NCBI RefSeq assembly: GCF_003265705.1
Contig: NW_020312894.1
Location: forward strand, 8,073,436 to 8,137,435
Direction: 5' to 3'
DNA length: 64,000 nt
From: Callorhinus ursinus
Lineage: Eukaryota; Chordata; Mammalia; Carnivora; Otariidae
Positions 11,226-21,731 of the stretch are shown piece by piece. The notes beneath the pieces were generated by a model. It saw only the letters and a list, made by a program, of their open reading frames with translations, was not told the DNA's origin and did no database searches. The first letter of the stretch is position 1, and each line of letters starts with the position of its first letter. The translations under genes and the position numbers were made by a program.

Positions 11226-11866
11226 CTGTGTGTGTGTGTGTGTGTGTGTGTGCGCGTGTGTGTACATGTGAGTGCATCTGTGGTAATGTGTGGGTGTGTG
11301 CTGCGGATGTGCATGACCCTGAGTAAGCAAGTGTGTACGATTTGTGTATTGAGTGCGTATGTGTATGTGATGGTGTATGTGTGAATACATGTGTGCTTAC
11401 ATGTGTGTGAACACGTGTGCATTGCCTGAGATTGTGACTGTATATGAGGATGTGTGCATGTGTATGGGTTGTGTCTATGTGTGTGTGGTGTGTGTGGGTG
11501 GGTATGTATGTGGAGTGTGTGTCTGTGTGTGTGTGTGTGGTGTGTGGTGTGTGTATGTGGTGTGGTGTGTGTATCTATGTGTATATATGGGGTGTGTGTG
11601 TTGTGTGTGTATGTATGTGTGTGTGTCTGTGTGTGTAGTGTGTGTGCTATGTTGTGTATGTCTGTGTACGCATGTGTGTGTCTATGTGTGTATGTGGTGT
11701 GTGTGTGTTTCTGTGTGTGTGGTGTCTGTGTGTGGTGTCTGTCTGTCTGTGTGTGTGTTGTGGTGTGTGTGTCTATGTGTGTGTGTTGTGGGGTGTGTGT
11801 CTATGTGTGTGTGTGTGGTGTGTGTATTCGTGTGCGTGTGTGCACATGTGTATGCGTGCGTGTGGT
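11226..11866. repeat. Long TG-rich microsatellite-like tract
   Basis: About 640 bases are dominated by alternating TG, beginning with a pure (TG)n run at 11226-11251 and then interrupted by TATG, TCTG, TGGTG and GTAT variants. Alternating purine-pyrimidine sequence of this kind can adopt Z-DNA. The Cys/Val-rich open frames across it are a by-product. Confidence 0.95.
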
Positions 11867-11961
11867 AGGAGAGGAGAGCATGCAGAGTGAATAGGACGCT
11901 GTGTCCTGCCCCACAGCCCTTGGCCTTGTCCCGGAGGGAGTACAAGATCTGCACACAGCAC

Positions 11962-12015
11962 CCTCCCCCTTTCCTTCCCTCCCTCCCTCCCTCCCTCCTT
12001 CCCTGCCCCCCCCAC
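11962..12015. repeat. (CCCT)n/(TTCC)n pyrimidine tract
   Basis: A polypyrimidine run of CCCT-type units ends in a C8 stretch and a CCACCGCC motif. It is simple sequence with no coding support. Confidence 0.85.
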
Positions 12016-12850
12016 CGCCTCCAGCCCCTGCCGCCCTGGACTGCTGGGCTTCCTCCCGCCAGCTCCCAGCTCCCCATCCACGATGTTTTTGCTTTGCTGG
12101 GCCCTTCGTCCAGAACACCTTCTCCTCCACTTCGCACGTCTCAGCCCTGCCTGTCAGGCGGTGGGTGGGAGGCAACAGTCCTGAAATTGGCTCAGGCTCT
12201 GTGCTTTCTACCTCCTGTCACTTCACAGCGATTTTGGAGCGAGTGCACCCGGTAGGCATCCGTGTTGCTGTGAGTGTGGGGTGTTGTGTGGACACGATGA
12301 AGGAGAAACGTGTCCTATGCCAGTGTCTAAGATGACAGAGAAGCATGCTTTCTAAAACTGCTAAGTATAAATCAGAGGTACATCAGGTGGTGGAGGAAAA
12401 AAGAACCTGGACAACAAATGAAAACCATCTGCTGAGTCAGGGTTCAGAGTATGGAAGCTGAGTGGGGACACACCCCCGTGACGTGGGACCCCCACACCCC
12501 GGGGGCGGTGTGCACAGCTGGTGACCTTGGTTAGACTCCTGGTTATGGCTTCATGCAGTAGAGGGGAGAAAGCCTCAAGTTTGCCACCTTGAGATGAATC
12601 AGCCCACTGGACAACTTCTACCTCGGAACTTGGGTGAGGAGACACCTGGCCCGCTGCTCCTCTTCTGAGGAACCCAGCAAGCTGTGTGGACAAACCTGCT
12701 GTGTGTGGGGGCCTTGATATTTTCGTCATCCTTGGCAGCCTGACACACAGTCTAGTGTGTTCTCTGGCTGGTCTCGGAAGGAAAAACTGTCGTTCCAAAG
12801 CCAGTTATTTCCACTCTCAGTCTAGGTCCCTCCGTCCTGTTTGGAGCAAA
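12016..12850. other. Unique sequence, no supported gene
   Basis: Mixed-composition sequence with no domain or repeat I can support, apart from possible very old L2-like traces near 12080-12170. Confidence 0.4.
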
Positions 12851-12855
12851 TCAGT

Positions 12856-13085
12856 TGTGGAGGGCAGCCTCCAAGATGGCGGCCTTCCGATATTTGCGCT
12901 TCGTGTAGTCCCCTCCTTTGCTGGACTTACTGATTCTCTTCAAGCAGGAAAGAGGAGCTGTGACTGCTGAGATTGAATTATAAAGGAAGGTAGCTTCTGC
13001 CTTGGTCTTTGGGATCTCTTTTTTTTCTCTCTCTCTCCCCCTCATCTTGAATTGCAAGCTGCCATGTTGTGAGGACACTCAGATG
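12856..13085 (+). repeat. MaLR-like LTR, 5' segment of an interrupted copy
   Basis: CTCCAAGATGGCGGCC near the start and AAGCTGCCATGTTGTGAGGACACTCAG at the end match an LTR family whose other copies here lie at 45.8, 60.0 and 60.5 kb. The remainder resumes at 13488, after a second LTR. Confidence 0.6.
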
Positions 13086-13087
13086 GA

Positions 13088-13486
13088 GAGACCCAGATGT
13101 AGACAGAAGTGCATCTTCCCAAAACTCGTATGTCGAAGTCAAAATACCCAGGACCTCAGAATGTGACTGTATTTGGAGATCAAGTGTTTTAAAGGGATAA
13201 TTAAATTAAAGCAAGGCCATGGGGTGGCCCCTAATCCAATATGGCTGGTGTTGTTATAAGAAGAGGAGATTATGCCACAGACAGACACAAAGGGATGATC
13301 ATGTGAGGACATGGGGGAAAGTGGCCATTTGCAAGCCAAGCGGAGAGGCTCCAGGAGAACAAACCTGCTGACAACTTGATCTCGGACTTCCGGCCTCCAG
13401 AATTGTAAGGAAAAAAATGTCTGTTGTTTAAGTGTTCAGTCTATACTACTTATTAACGGCAGCCCGTGCTGACTGATACAGGCCTA
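13088..13486 (+). repeat. MST/MLT1-type LTR nested inside another LTR
   Basis: It follows the MST/MLT1A order: CTCGTATGTCGAAGTC, AATGTGACTGTATTTGGAGAT, CCTAATCCAATATGGCTGG, AAGAAGAGGAGATTATG, GGACTTCCGGCCTCCAGAA and finally GACTGATACAG. It is a solo LTR inserted into the older LTR on either side. Confidence 0.85.
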
Positions 13487-13487
13487 C

Positions 13488-13762
13488 AACCATGTCAGGG
13501 AACCTGGAGGCACATTTCCTGAAGCTTGCTGACAGCCACCTGAGTGGGCTTAGAAGTGGACTTCTCAGCCCCAGGTAAGACTTAGATTAAACTGTAGCCC
13601 TTTACTACTGCCTCATGGGAGACTCTGACCCAGAGGCTAAGCCACATCTGGATTCTTGAGCTACATGGTATCTCGTCTACATTGTACAGTAATAACTGTC
13701 GGCTGTTTTAAGCTGTTAAGTTTCGGGATAATTTATTGTACAGCAATGTACACTAATATGCC
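13488..13762 (+). repeat. MaLR-like LTR, 3' segment of the interrupted copy
   Basis: CAGCCACCTGAGTGGGCTTAG, TGTTTTAAGCTGTTAAGTTTCGGG and ATTTATTGTACAGCAATG continue the family interrupted at 13085 and complete its 3' terminus. Confidence 0.6.
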
Positions 13763-13809
13763 TCCTCATCCTTCATGGCTGGAGTGAAATATATTTCTTC
13801 TTTCTTTTT

Positions 13810-13922
13810 CTTTTTTAAAAGATTTTATTTTTAAGCAATCTCTACACCCAATATGGGGCTCAAACTCACAACCCCAAAATCAAGAGTCACATGCTCCACC
13901 GACTGAGCCAGCCAGGCACCCC
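13810..13922 (-). mobile_element. Short SINEC variant, antisense, without CT-rich arm
   Basis: It begins TTTTTTAAAAGATTTTATTTTTAAG and ends GACTGAGCCAGCCAGGCACCCC, with the head separated from the tail by only a short AATCTCTACACCCAA linker. This is a compact tRNA-Lys SINE subtype lacking the polypyrimidine stretch of the others in the window. Confidence 0.85.
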
Positions 13923-14231
13923 TAGAATGACCGTATATTTTGTTGATGACTCCAAGTCACTTTTGGGAGTAAACAAAGATTCTAAAACAATTACAATTTT
14001 GTGTATTTTGAAATGTTTATTTCTTGACTGACAGATTGGTTTTATTATATTGGTGCTATAAACAGTTCTGTTAGAAACAAGTTTCAATAATATTCTTTCT
14101 AAAACAAAACATTAACATATATTCATGTACAATAAAGTAAAATTTAAAAACATTGTTTATATTGATTATCTGAATATAAAAAATAACAAAAACAGAATAG
14201 TGTACTTGAATCAGTATCTTAAACCATGTCT

Positions 14232-14637
14232 GTCTTTTTTTTGAAATTGAATTTTTAATTTTAATTCTAGTAGAGTTAAAATACAGTGTTACATTAGTTT
14301 CAGGTGTACAATATAGCGAATCAACAGTTCTGTGTAACACTCAGTGCTCATCATGCTAAGTGCCCTCTGGAGCCCCGTCACTTTCCCCCCCATCCCCCAC
14401 CCACCTCCCCGCTGGCAATCATCAGTTTGTTCTCTATAGTTAAGAGTCTGTTTCTTGGTTTGTCTCTTCTTTCCCCCTTTGTTCATTTGTTTGTTTCCTA
14501 AATTCTATGTATGAGTGAAATCATATGGTATTTGTCTTTCTGTGGTGGACTTACTTCACTTAGCATTATACTCTCTAGCTCCATCCATGTTGTTGCAAAT
14601 GGCAAGATTTTATTCTTTTTTATGGCTGAGTAATATT

Positions 14638-14678
<41 letters not shown>

Positions 14679-14757
14679 ATACACACACCACCTCTTCTTT
14701 ATCCATTCATCAGTTGATAGACATTTGGGCTGCTTCCATAATTTGGCTATTGTAAGA
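14232..14757 (-). mobile_element. L1 3' end, antisense, carnivore-type
   Basis: Antisense 3'-UTR (TTTCAGGTGTACAATATAG, TGTAACACTCAGTGCTCATCA) is followed by the ORF2 3' end (GTGAAATCATATGGTATTTG, CTCCATCCATGTTGTTGCAAATGGCAAG, GGCTGAGTAATATTCC). The same region occurs in sense orientation at 40846-41545, so the two can be compared. It is 5'-truncated and contains no intact frame. Confidence 0.9.
14640..14677. repeat. (GT)n microsatellite inside the L1 end
   Basis: An 18-unit or so pure GT run follows AATATTCCT, a frequent microsatellite position in this L1 region, and is followed by TACATACACACACCAC. Confidence 0.95.
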
Positions 14758-14814
14758 CATGTCTGTCTTCATTATGTCGATGGGATGGATTGTTTTTTCC
14801 TTCAATATGGTCTC

Positions 14815-16015
14815 AGCATTTTATTTTTTCACAAAATATCCTATAATCTTCAAAGTCACACTTTGTGGTTAGTAAATTTGAAATTATTGACACCTTCAAT
14901 CTACTCTTCATTGTAGGCCATAATATTTTTAATTGGGAAAATATCCTGTCTACAGGTGTTGAGATACCTAGTCAGTTCAGGACAAATGAGGGATACTCTC
15001 AATGCTGATTTTTTGGCATTAAAATAGGAAAATCTTACAGCCCCCAAATTTTACCAGGGACTTCCTTTTTGCCTCCTTTCAGAGTAACTTTTTCAATAAA
15101 TATTTTCATAAAACTAAAATCATCAAGTAAATTGTCTTTATGATTCTTTTGAATGCTTCATTAAACTTAGATGCTGCAAAATTACAGGCCTTTCAGTTTC
15201 CTGCTCTTCTGGGGCACAATGTAATTTTTTCTAATTAAAAATAAGGACTCCATCAAAAGAGTCTTTTTACAAGTCGAGATATTCTGAAGTACCCTGACGG
15301 AATTTCAATATTGAGCTCTCATTAATTAATGTGTTCCATTTCTCTCTTATTTTTTAAGGATAAATTCCAATGTGTTTTCGCTTGCAAACTTTGTTTTCAA
15401 TTAATGTAGTTCTTTCAAAGCCTCCACAACTGAAAGTTTATATGTTGAATAATTTGATCAAGGTGCTCCAATTTTTGAACAACATGCATCTAAAATTAAG
15501 AGGACTCATTTATGAAAAGATCAGTATCATTGTAGAGCACTTAGATTGACTTCAAAAGGTCCAAGTATTCTAAAATCTGATAGATGGCAGGGAGCGAAGA
15601 GAGAAAGCCCAGCAAGCCATGCCGAAGCATGTTTTTTTGTTTTTTGTTTTTCATTTTTATCAGCTTTGTCACAAAATGTTGACAACTATAGCTTCTACTT
15701 AAATTGGTAGAAAATCACACCTTATTTGGATCCAATTATGAATTATATATGCATCATTACCAATTCCAAGTAAATTTCTGCTTCGTAGGTTTCTTAAATT
15801 AGTAAGAATGTTGTTTTTGCCATGACACTGCATTCCACCGGAAAAATATATTTGATTATCATTGTAAAGACAAGCACTATTTAGCTTCAATGTCAACATC
15901 ACAATAGTGTCCATAATAGTCTCAGATGATGCACAATTAATAAAGAAAACTTCCAAGACCTTTATTCTGAGTCTGTGACTTGGATGAAAAAAATGGACAC
16001 ATTATTGTAATTAAC
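14815..16015 (-). pseudogene. Decayed hAT-transposase-like sequence
   Basis: On the minus strand, from 15990 down to about 15620, translation gives a series of motifs in the order expected of the catalytic region of hAT-superfamily transposases and their domesticated relatives: an SSET-I-D-IV segment, a DN....F.GG segment, GKNN..T.L, then LLGIG..A.IIHN, then DFLPI, a stop, and VEAIVV. Further down, towards 14830, weaker matches continue with several stops and frameshifts, including a CDFEDYRIFCEK segment. The longest uninterrupted part is 85 codons (15699-15956). No terminal inverted repeats or target duplication were found, so it could be an ancient transposon relic or a retrocopy of a hAT-derived host gene. 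The family is inferred from remembered motifs. It is certainly not a functional transposase. Confidence 0.5.
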
Positions 16016-16834
16016 TGATGCTCTATTTGAAGAATCTGATGACACCAAAATAAAACTTGCATTATATTACAATTTGTATAGTTTTTCTGTTAGAAACAAC
16101 GTATAACAGTGATTGCCTCACGTGAATGAGTCTCACTTTTAATTAGGATGTAGAAAATGGTAAAAGACTGCTTCTTTTGAGGAAACACTAAGAAAACACT
16201 GGATAAAAAATTATATATTTTAAAAAAGCTATTGAAGAGCTATGGGCACAGAGAAGTTTATGTACCAGGGAGAGAGATCAATCGTTTCTAGAGGATCACC
16301 GACCGATGGCTGATTTTACACCTGGGAGATGTTAGCTAGACAGCATATGGGTGGGCAGAGGAGTCAGTTTGCCATAGATAAAGATATTTTTCCGGAATAA
16401 AATAAGCCAAACTTTTAATTACTGTGTGGGCTGGCATGAAGGATTGGAATTTTTAAGAGTCTCAAATGCAAAACTAATTTTTGTCTGCTAATAGCTGAGT
16501 AAGCTATGGCTAAGGGCGTGGCCAGAAAGCAGAGAGATCTCATGGTAGCATGATGCCTGGTCCCAAAGCTGTGCTGGAAGGGGAGGCCTGATTTCAGCCA
16601 CAAACATTTTGGAGCCAGAGGTAAACTGAAATGAATTCAACTTGCAATCTGGCTCCAACCAATCTCAATTCCTAATGGATCAAAGTGATCAACTTTTTAG
16701 CCTAGCTGCTTGATAGAGGAAAGGATGTAAATTAGCCACCCTCGTCTCTAATTTTCTTTAATACAGGATGTCTCGGTTTCAATTTTAAAAAGAGGACATG
16801 TAAAGAAGCAGAAAAATGAGCCTCATAATCAAGA
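16016..16834. other. AT-rich unique sequence, no supported gene
   Basis: No repeat or coding feature is confidently recognised. It may contain further decayed flank of the hAT-like sequence. Confidence 0.35.
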
Positions 16835-17162
16835 GAGAAAATAGTAAAGAGAAATAGTCCCATGAATGATCCAGATGTTGAAATGAACAGACAAGGATAA
16901 TATAAATTTGTTTTAAAAATTAGGGGAAAAAATAGGCAATATGGTTGGACAGATGGAGAATTTTAGCACAGAAGTGGAAACTCTAAAGTAAAATCAAATG
17001 GAAATTTTAGAATTAAAAAAAAAACCCCAATGTGAAATGAAGAATTAATTGGTTGGGCTTAATAGACTAAACAGAGCAGAATAAAGGATTAATGTGCTCC
17101 AGGACAGTCAGTAGAAATTATTCTAACTGAAGCACAGACAGTAAAAAGAAAAAATGAAAGAA
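16835..17162 (+). repeat. Old L1 fragment (5'/ORF1-side)
   Basis: The purine-rich order GAAATGAACAGACAAGG, GATGGAGAATTTTAGCA, AATGTGCTCCAGGACAGTCAGTAGAAATTATTC, GAAGCACAGACAGTAAAAAG resembles the ORF1-side region of ancient L1/HAL1 elements. Confidence 0.5.
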
Positions 17163-17404
17163 AACAGGGTTTTAGAAGCTATGTTATTTGGTGCACATAT
17201 TTCACATATATTTTACTTATTATCTCTCATGTAACCCAGACCCCACTGACTGCGTGGCCTGCCTGGCAACTTTGTGTCTCTCGCAGGCTATGGCACAGGT
17301 CACAGATGGCCAGAAAGAGTAGCAGACTAAGAAACTTCTTCCACCACGTGAGGTGGAAGGCTATTCCTAGGTGCTCATGTAAATTTTTATACCTGCAGCT
17401 GCTT

Positions 17405-18056
17405 AATTTTGTCCTTATATCAATTTAATAGTTTTTCAAAAGAAAATATAGAATTGTAGGTTTAGAATTTTATATCTTTAATGAGAACTTTGGAGCATCG
17501 CTCTATTGTTTTCTAGTTTTCAGTGTTGCTGGTAAGAAGTCCATGTCAATGTGATTGCAATTCCTTTGCAGATTATCTGTTTTTTTCTTTTTTTTTTTCT
17601 GTCTAGAACCTTTTACAATCTTCTCCTTATACTTAGAATTCCAGTTTTCAGGAGAATGTGTTTGGGGGCGGGTCTTTTTTCACTCATTCTATTTTACTTT
17701 TTTCTAGGCTTCTTAGTAAATGGATATAAGACTTCTTAGATTAATCATGTATGTCTCATATTTCCCCTCATATTTTCTTCTGTCTTCTTGATATACATTC
17801 CGAGAGATTTCCTGAGCTTTAACTTTTTTTCCCATGGAATTTTTATTTTAGCATTAACACTTATAAGAACTCATTCTTGTTCTCTAATTGCTCCATTTTA
17901 AACATAGCCTGTTCTCTTTTAAGGAACACATACCTCCTTGAATTCCACTCAAGACACTAATTCTTTAAGAATCCCTTTCTCTTCTTTGAATTTTGTTAGT
18001 TTGTTCATCCTGGTTCTTACCTTTTGTGCTGTTGGTGTTCTTCAGTGCCTTGTTTG
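17405..18056. repeat. Old L1-derived T-rich block
   Basis: Motifs such as TAGAATTGTAGGTTTAGAATTTT, CATCGCTCTATTGTTTTCTAG and GCTGGTAAGAAGTCCATGTCA correspond to a widespread L1M-associated segment. Orientation and subfamily are uncertain. A SINEC follows immediately. Confidence 0.45.
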
Positions 18057-18071
18057 GTGGTCCGTATTTAT

Positions 18072-18268
18072 TTATTTAAGATTTATTTATTTGAGAGAAA
18101 GAGAGAGAGGGAAGGAGGGAGAAAGCGGGGGGGAGGGGCAAAAGGAGAGGGAGAGAAGCAGACTCCCCATGAACGTGGTGCCCACTGGGGGGCTTGATCG
18201 CACAACCCTGAGATCATGACCTGAGCAAGAGTCTGACGCTCAACTGACTGAACCACCCAGATGCTCCA
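18072..18268 (-). mobile_element. SINEC, antisense, with 15-bp target-site duplication
   Basis: GTGGTCCGTATTTAT (18057-18071) and GTGGTCCATATTTAT (18269-18283) flank an antisense SINEC with a GA-rich arm and the head end GACTGAACCACCCAGATGCTCC. The head has several substitutions, so this is an older copy. Confidence 0.95.
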
Positions 18269-18289
18269 GTGGTCCATATTTATGAAGGA

Positions 18290-19066
18290 AGATGAGAGTG
18301 ATGCACATTTGCAGTTAGTGAGAGTCATTAAGACAGCTTCATTTTGCTGGGATTTCTGCTTGAACAGTTGGTTCCACTAACCTGAATATGTATATATTCC
18401 TTTAGAACTTGGGAGTGCGAATTTATTTTTCATATAATTTATACATTTTCTTCCTATACATGTATATATTTTTCTAGAATTTCCAGTAAATGCTAGCATT
18501 TCCGTCAGAGACTTCTCCTCAGAGTGGGAGTGTTCCTGAGAGCTCCCAGCATGTTGACTGGTTGCTTTTACATTGGTGTGAATAGGCTGGGAGTGGTCAG
18601 GCCAGAGGGCCCCCGCATGCCAAGCACTCATACACACCCCACCACCCTCTGATGTAGGGAGGATGCACCATCGTCAGATGAGGAGCTGGGGCATAATGCC
18701 TGCGCTGGAATTAAGACCCTTGTGATTCTGAAGCTCAGGCTACAACACTGTGAGCAACAAGAACATGGAGGCTTGAGCATGTGGGGAGGGGAGGATGGAC
18801 AAGACTTGAGGGCTGGAGGGAGAGGGAGGCATAAAGTTGGCAGAATGGTCGTCCCAGAAATGGAGACATTTGTGCTGGAGTCGGGGAGAGCTGAGCTGGG
18901 GTTGGGGGATGTCTCCTGCATGTGTGGAGGCCGAAGTGAGGCGTGGTGAGGACACAGGGAACAACCAGCCTCCAGAAAGACGGAAGGAGTGAGGAGTGGA
19001 GTCTGAGCACTGCCCCCTCGGGGACTGAGAAGGAAGAGGCAGAGCACAGGAGTGTGGGTCTTTGCT
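18290..19066. other. Unique sequence, no supported gene
   Basis: An AT-rich then GC-rich non-repetitive stretch. A minus-strand frame of 149 codons (18628-19077) is low-complexity and unrecognised. Confidence 0.4.
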
Positions 19067-19097
19067 TGTTCATTCATTCATTCATTCATTCATTCAT
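19067..19097. repeat. (CATT)n microsatellite
   Basis: Seven CATT units in a row begin a region resembling the start of an L1M 3'-UTR. The array is short and uninterrupted. Confidence 0.9.
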
Positions 19098-19324
19098 CAC
19101 GCTGACTGATTGTCTCTGATGTCTCAGTCTGGGCTGGGCTCTGAGGGGCACTGGAGGTGGACAGGCTGAACTCTCACCCAACACTGCCCCTTTCTTCATG
19201 ACAATGGCCCATGAGACACCCTCTGTGTTTAAATGAACAGCAGTCACCCACATTGTCCTGCAGTAAAAGTTACGATGCCCTGTCACATGTGTGAGCTCAT
19301 TTGTTCCTGGCATTTATATCTGAG

Positions 19325-19480
19325 TTGGACCGTGGACTTAGGCGTTGCCCAGAACTGGGCATGACCTCAGCTCCGCTGAGTGACCTCAAGCCAGTTTGCT
19401 CATGTATAAAGTTGGGACAGTAACGTTTTTGTTACATAATTCTTCTAAGCCTCAGGTGTATCCACATGAAGTAGGATCGG
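19325..19480 (-). repeat. MIR, antisense
   Basis: CCGCTGAGTGACCTCAAGCCAGTTTGCTCATGTATAAAGTTGGGACAG is the reverse complement of the MIR core, with the usual CTGCAAAATG-type segment decayed. Confidence 0.65.
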
Positions 19481-20691
19481 GCCACCCCCTATCGAGGTAG
19501 CTGTGAGGATTTGTGCAGTGCCCTGTGGCCACTGTCAGTCCAGCTTACAGTTGAGGAGGTGTACAAGGGTTACGTGGCTTCCCTCCGTGTCACTGACAGA
19601 CCCAGGTCCCATGGCTCTGGGTGGAGAAACTGGGACCCCCCTGGATCTCAGTCTGGTGCTCCTTCCGGGTGAGCTGACAGAGCCACAGAACAGCCCAGAC
19701 TCCCTGTGCCATGTGACCCGAGTCCCTCCCTGTTCCTGTGCCCACAGGGCCCGCCTGCTTCCTGGTCAGAAGAGAAGGGAGTGTGAAATCACCTTCTGAG
19801 GTGGGAGTGTGACCAATGGCAGCATCTTCAGCAGACCGGGGGAAAGGCTTTCCACTGCATCCTCACACCACGGCTGAGCCCTGATCGGTGGGGATGGGCT
19901 TGTTCATGGGAAATGGGTGACCAAGGAAAGAACAGCTAAGTAGAAAAGCTGTCACCCGAGACATCCATCGTCGACTTCCAGTTCCAAGATCTGCAGCCAC
20001 GGGACGGCCGGGGGTCCCAGCACCCTTGGCAAAACCCACCTTCCATGGGCAGAAGCTCTGAGCAGCCCAGCTGGCCTTGACCTCCCCACCCTACGGAGCT
20101 GGGCTGCAGACACAGGTGTCCAGTATACAGCCTCACGGCTCCCCAGAGGAACGCGTGACACTGAGCTTGCTGGCTTATCGAGCATAGTTCTGACCCTGAA
20201 CAGAAATGGATTTGGTGTCACTCAGGCTCATCTGGAATCAGATCAGCTCCCTGCTGTCCCAGCCCTGCTGGCTGTTCTCTCGGCACCTGCTGTACTCAGG
20301 GCGCAGGGAGTTGCGGCTCCCGAGCATTTCCAGCACCTTGCTTGCACGTGGTATGCCCCACCCCCCCGCCCCCACCAAGCCCCTAGGTAGGCAAGCCAAG
20401 GGCACGTTGCGTCCATTTTACAGCAGAGCCAGGGCTCAGAAGGGCGGGAGCTTGACTTAATGCTCTTCTGCTGCCATCTTGAAATTTTAATAATCCTGTC
20501 TTTGAACTTGTGTTTTGCAAGTGAAATCTGACAGGATTGTGGAGCCTGCGCAGGAGCGGAGGAGGTCCGTCAACGCACGTGTCAGTTATTCCTTGCTGTC
20601 CTATCTGCCTACAGCGTTCACAAAGCCCCGCGAGCACAGAACTCCAGGGGGTTCCCTGAGGCGCAGGAGCTCTGCGAGACTCAAAGTGAGT
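19481..20691. other. Unique GC-rich sequence, no supported gene
   Basis: No domain, confident repeat or RNA gene is visible. Confidence 0.4.
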
Positions 20692-20707
20692 ACAAGACGC
20701 GTGTGTT

Positions 20708-20917
20708 GGGCGCCTGGGCGGCTCAGCTGGTTAAGCGGCTGCCTTCGGCTCAGGTCATGATCCTGGAGTCCCGGGATGGAGTCCCGCATCGGGCGCCCTG
20801 CTCAGCGGGGAGTCTGCTTCTCCCTCGGACCCTTCCCCCGTCATGCTCTCTGTCTCTATCTCATTCTCTCTCTCTCAAATAAATAAATAAAATCTTAAAA
20901 AAAACAAAAAACAAAAA
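20708..20917 (+). mobile_element. SINEC, full length, with 16-bp target-site duplication
   Basis: ACAAGACGCGTGTGTT (20692-20707) and ACAAGACGCATGTGTT (20918-20933) flank a sense SINEC beginning GGGCGCCTGGGCGGCTCAG and ending in a long interrupted A tail. The single mismatch in the duplication is a CpG transition, which points to a fairly recent insertion. Confidence 0.97.
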
Positions 20918-21219
20918 ACAAGACGCATGTGTTACATCGAGGACGGGGTGAGCAAGGGCACTGACACCCCGAAAGACCACACTTTGCAATCAAACCAGAA
21001 CTTGCTTGGGATGCAGAAAGCAGGCGGTGAGGTTCTAGGGAACATGAACGACCAAGGAACCCTGTCTCTTATTCTTACTCAGCGTATTTCCTTGTGTCAG
21101 CCAATAGCTTACAGGGAAAGTGAGGGCACAGAAGGAAGTGGAGACACAGGGCACCCACGGTTCCCTTTCCTCCTGTCCTCCTCACTCAGCAGGAGGGCAA
21201 AGGCACAGTGTGTGGCTGG

Positions 21220-21450
21220 AATGTCAAGGAGCGACATAAAAACTGTTGAGTTAGTGCAGTGTTTCTACTGTTCTGGAAAGGACGAAAATGCTCCTGCGTA
21301 CAAACTGCAAAATATGAAGAGTGTGATTGCAATGATTCCATATACGAGTTAATGGCCTTATGTTTGCATTTAAAACTGCCACTGCACAATACAATGTTGA
21401 ATGGTGTAGTTAGAATGGCATTAAATAGCAAATAAAAACACCATGACAAG
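21220..21450. other. Repeat-free AT-rich block, candidate conserved noncoding element
   Basis: The sequence is of high complexity, includes ATTTGCAT-like and AATAAAAAC motifs, and lacks repeats. Only composition supports the idea of regulatory conservation. Confidence 0.2.
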
Positions 21451-21702
21451 TGGCGATGGAGGGTATCGTGGAAGAAAGAAGCAGGTTTGGTATTTTAGCA
21501 ATTTTAACGGCACTTGCCTCCTGGCTTTTGCACAAACATCCCACATTTTCATGTTGAACAAGGGGCCTTGCAATCACGAAGACAGTCCTGGGTGGGGAGT
21601 GAGGAAGGGAGGCAGAGAGGATGAGAAGTCCGTCGAGATCTCAGAGTTATTCAGGGGTGAGCCGGGATGCTGGTCTCTGATGGAGTCCGGAGACAGGATC
21701 CA

Positions 21703-21731
21703 CCACGATGATGATGAAGATGATGGTGATA
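21703..21731. repeat. Short (GAT)n-type run
   Basis: GATGATGATGAAGATGATGGTGAT is an imperfect trinucleotide run of about nine units. No coding frame of interest is associated with it. Confidence 0.8.

Noticed and set aside
11377..11894. Long Cys/Val/Met-rich open frames on the plus strand and His/Thr-rich ones on the minus strand
   Set aside because: They are translations of the TG-rich microsatellite tract; any such repeat is open in several frames.
18083..18328. Open frames with RERERE or SLSLSL runs, also at 33.1, 41.1 and 48.7 kb
   Set aside because: They come from the (GA)n/(CT)n arms of SINECs.
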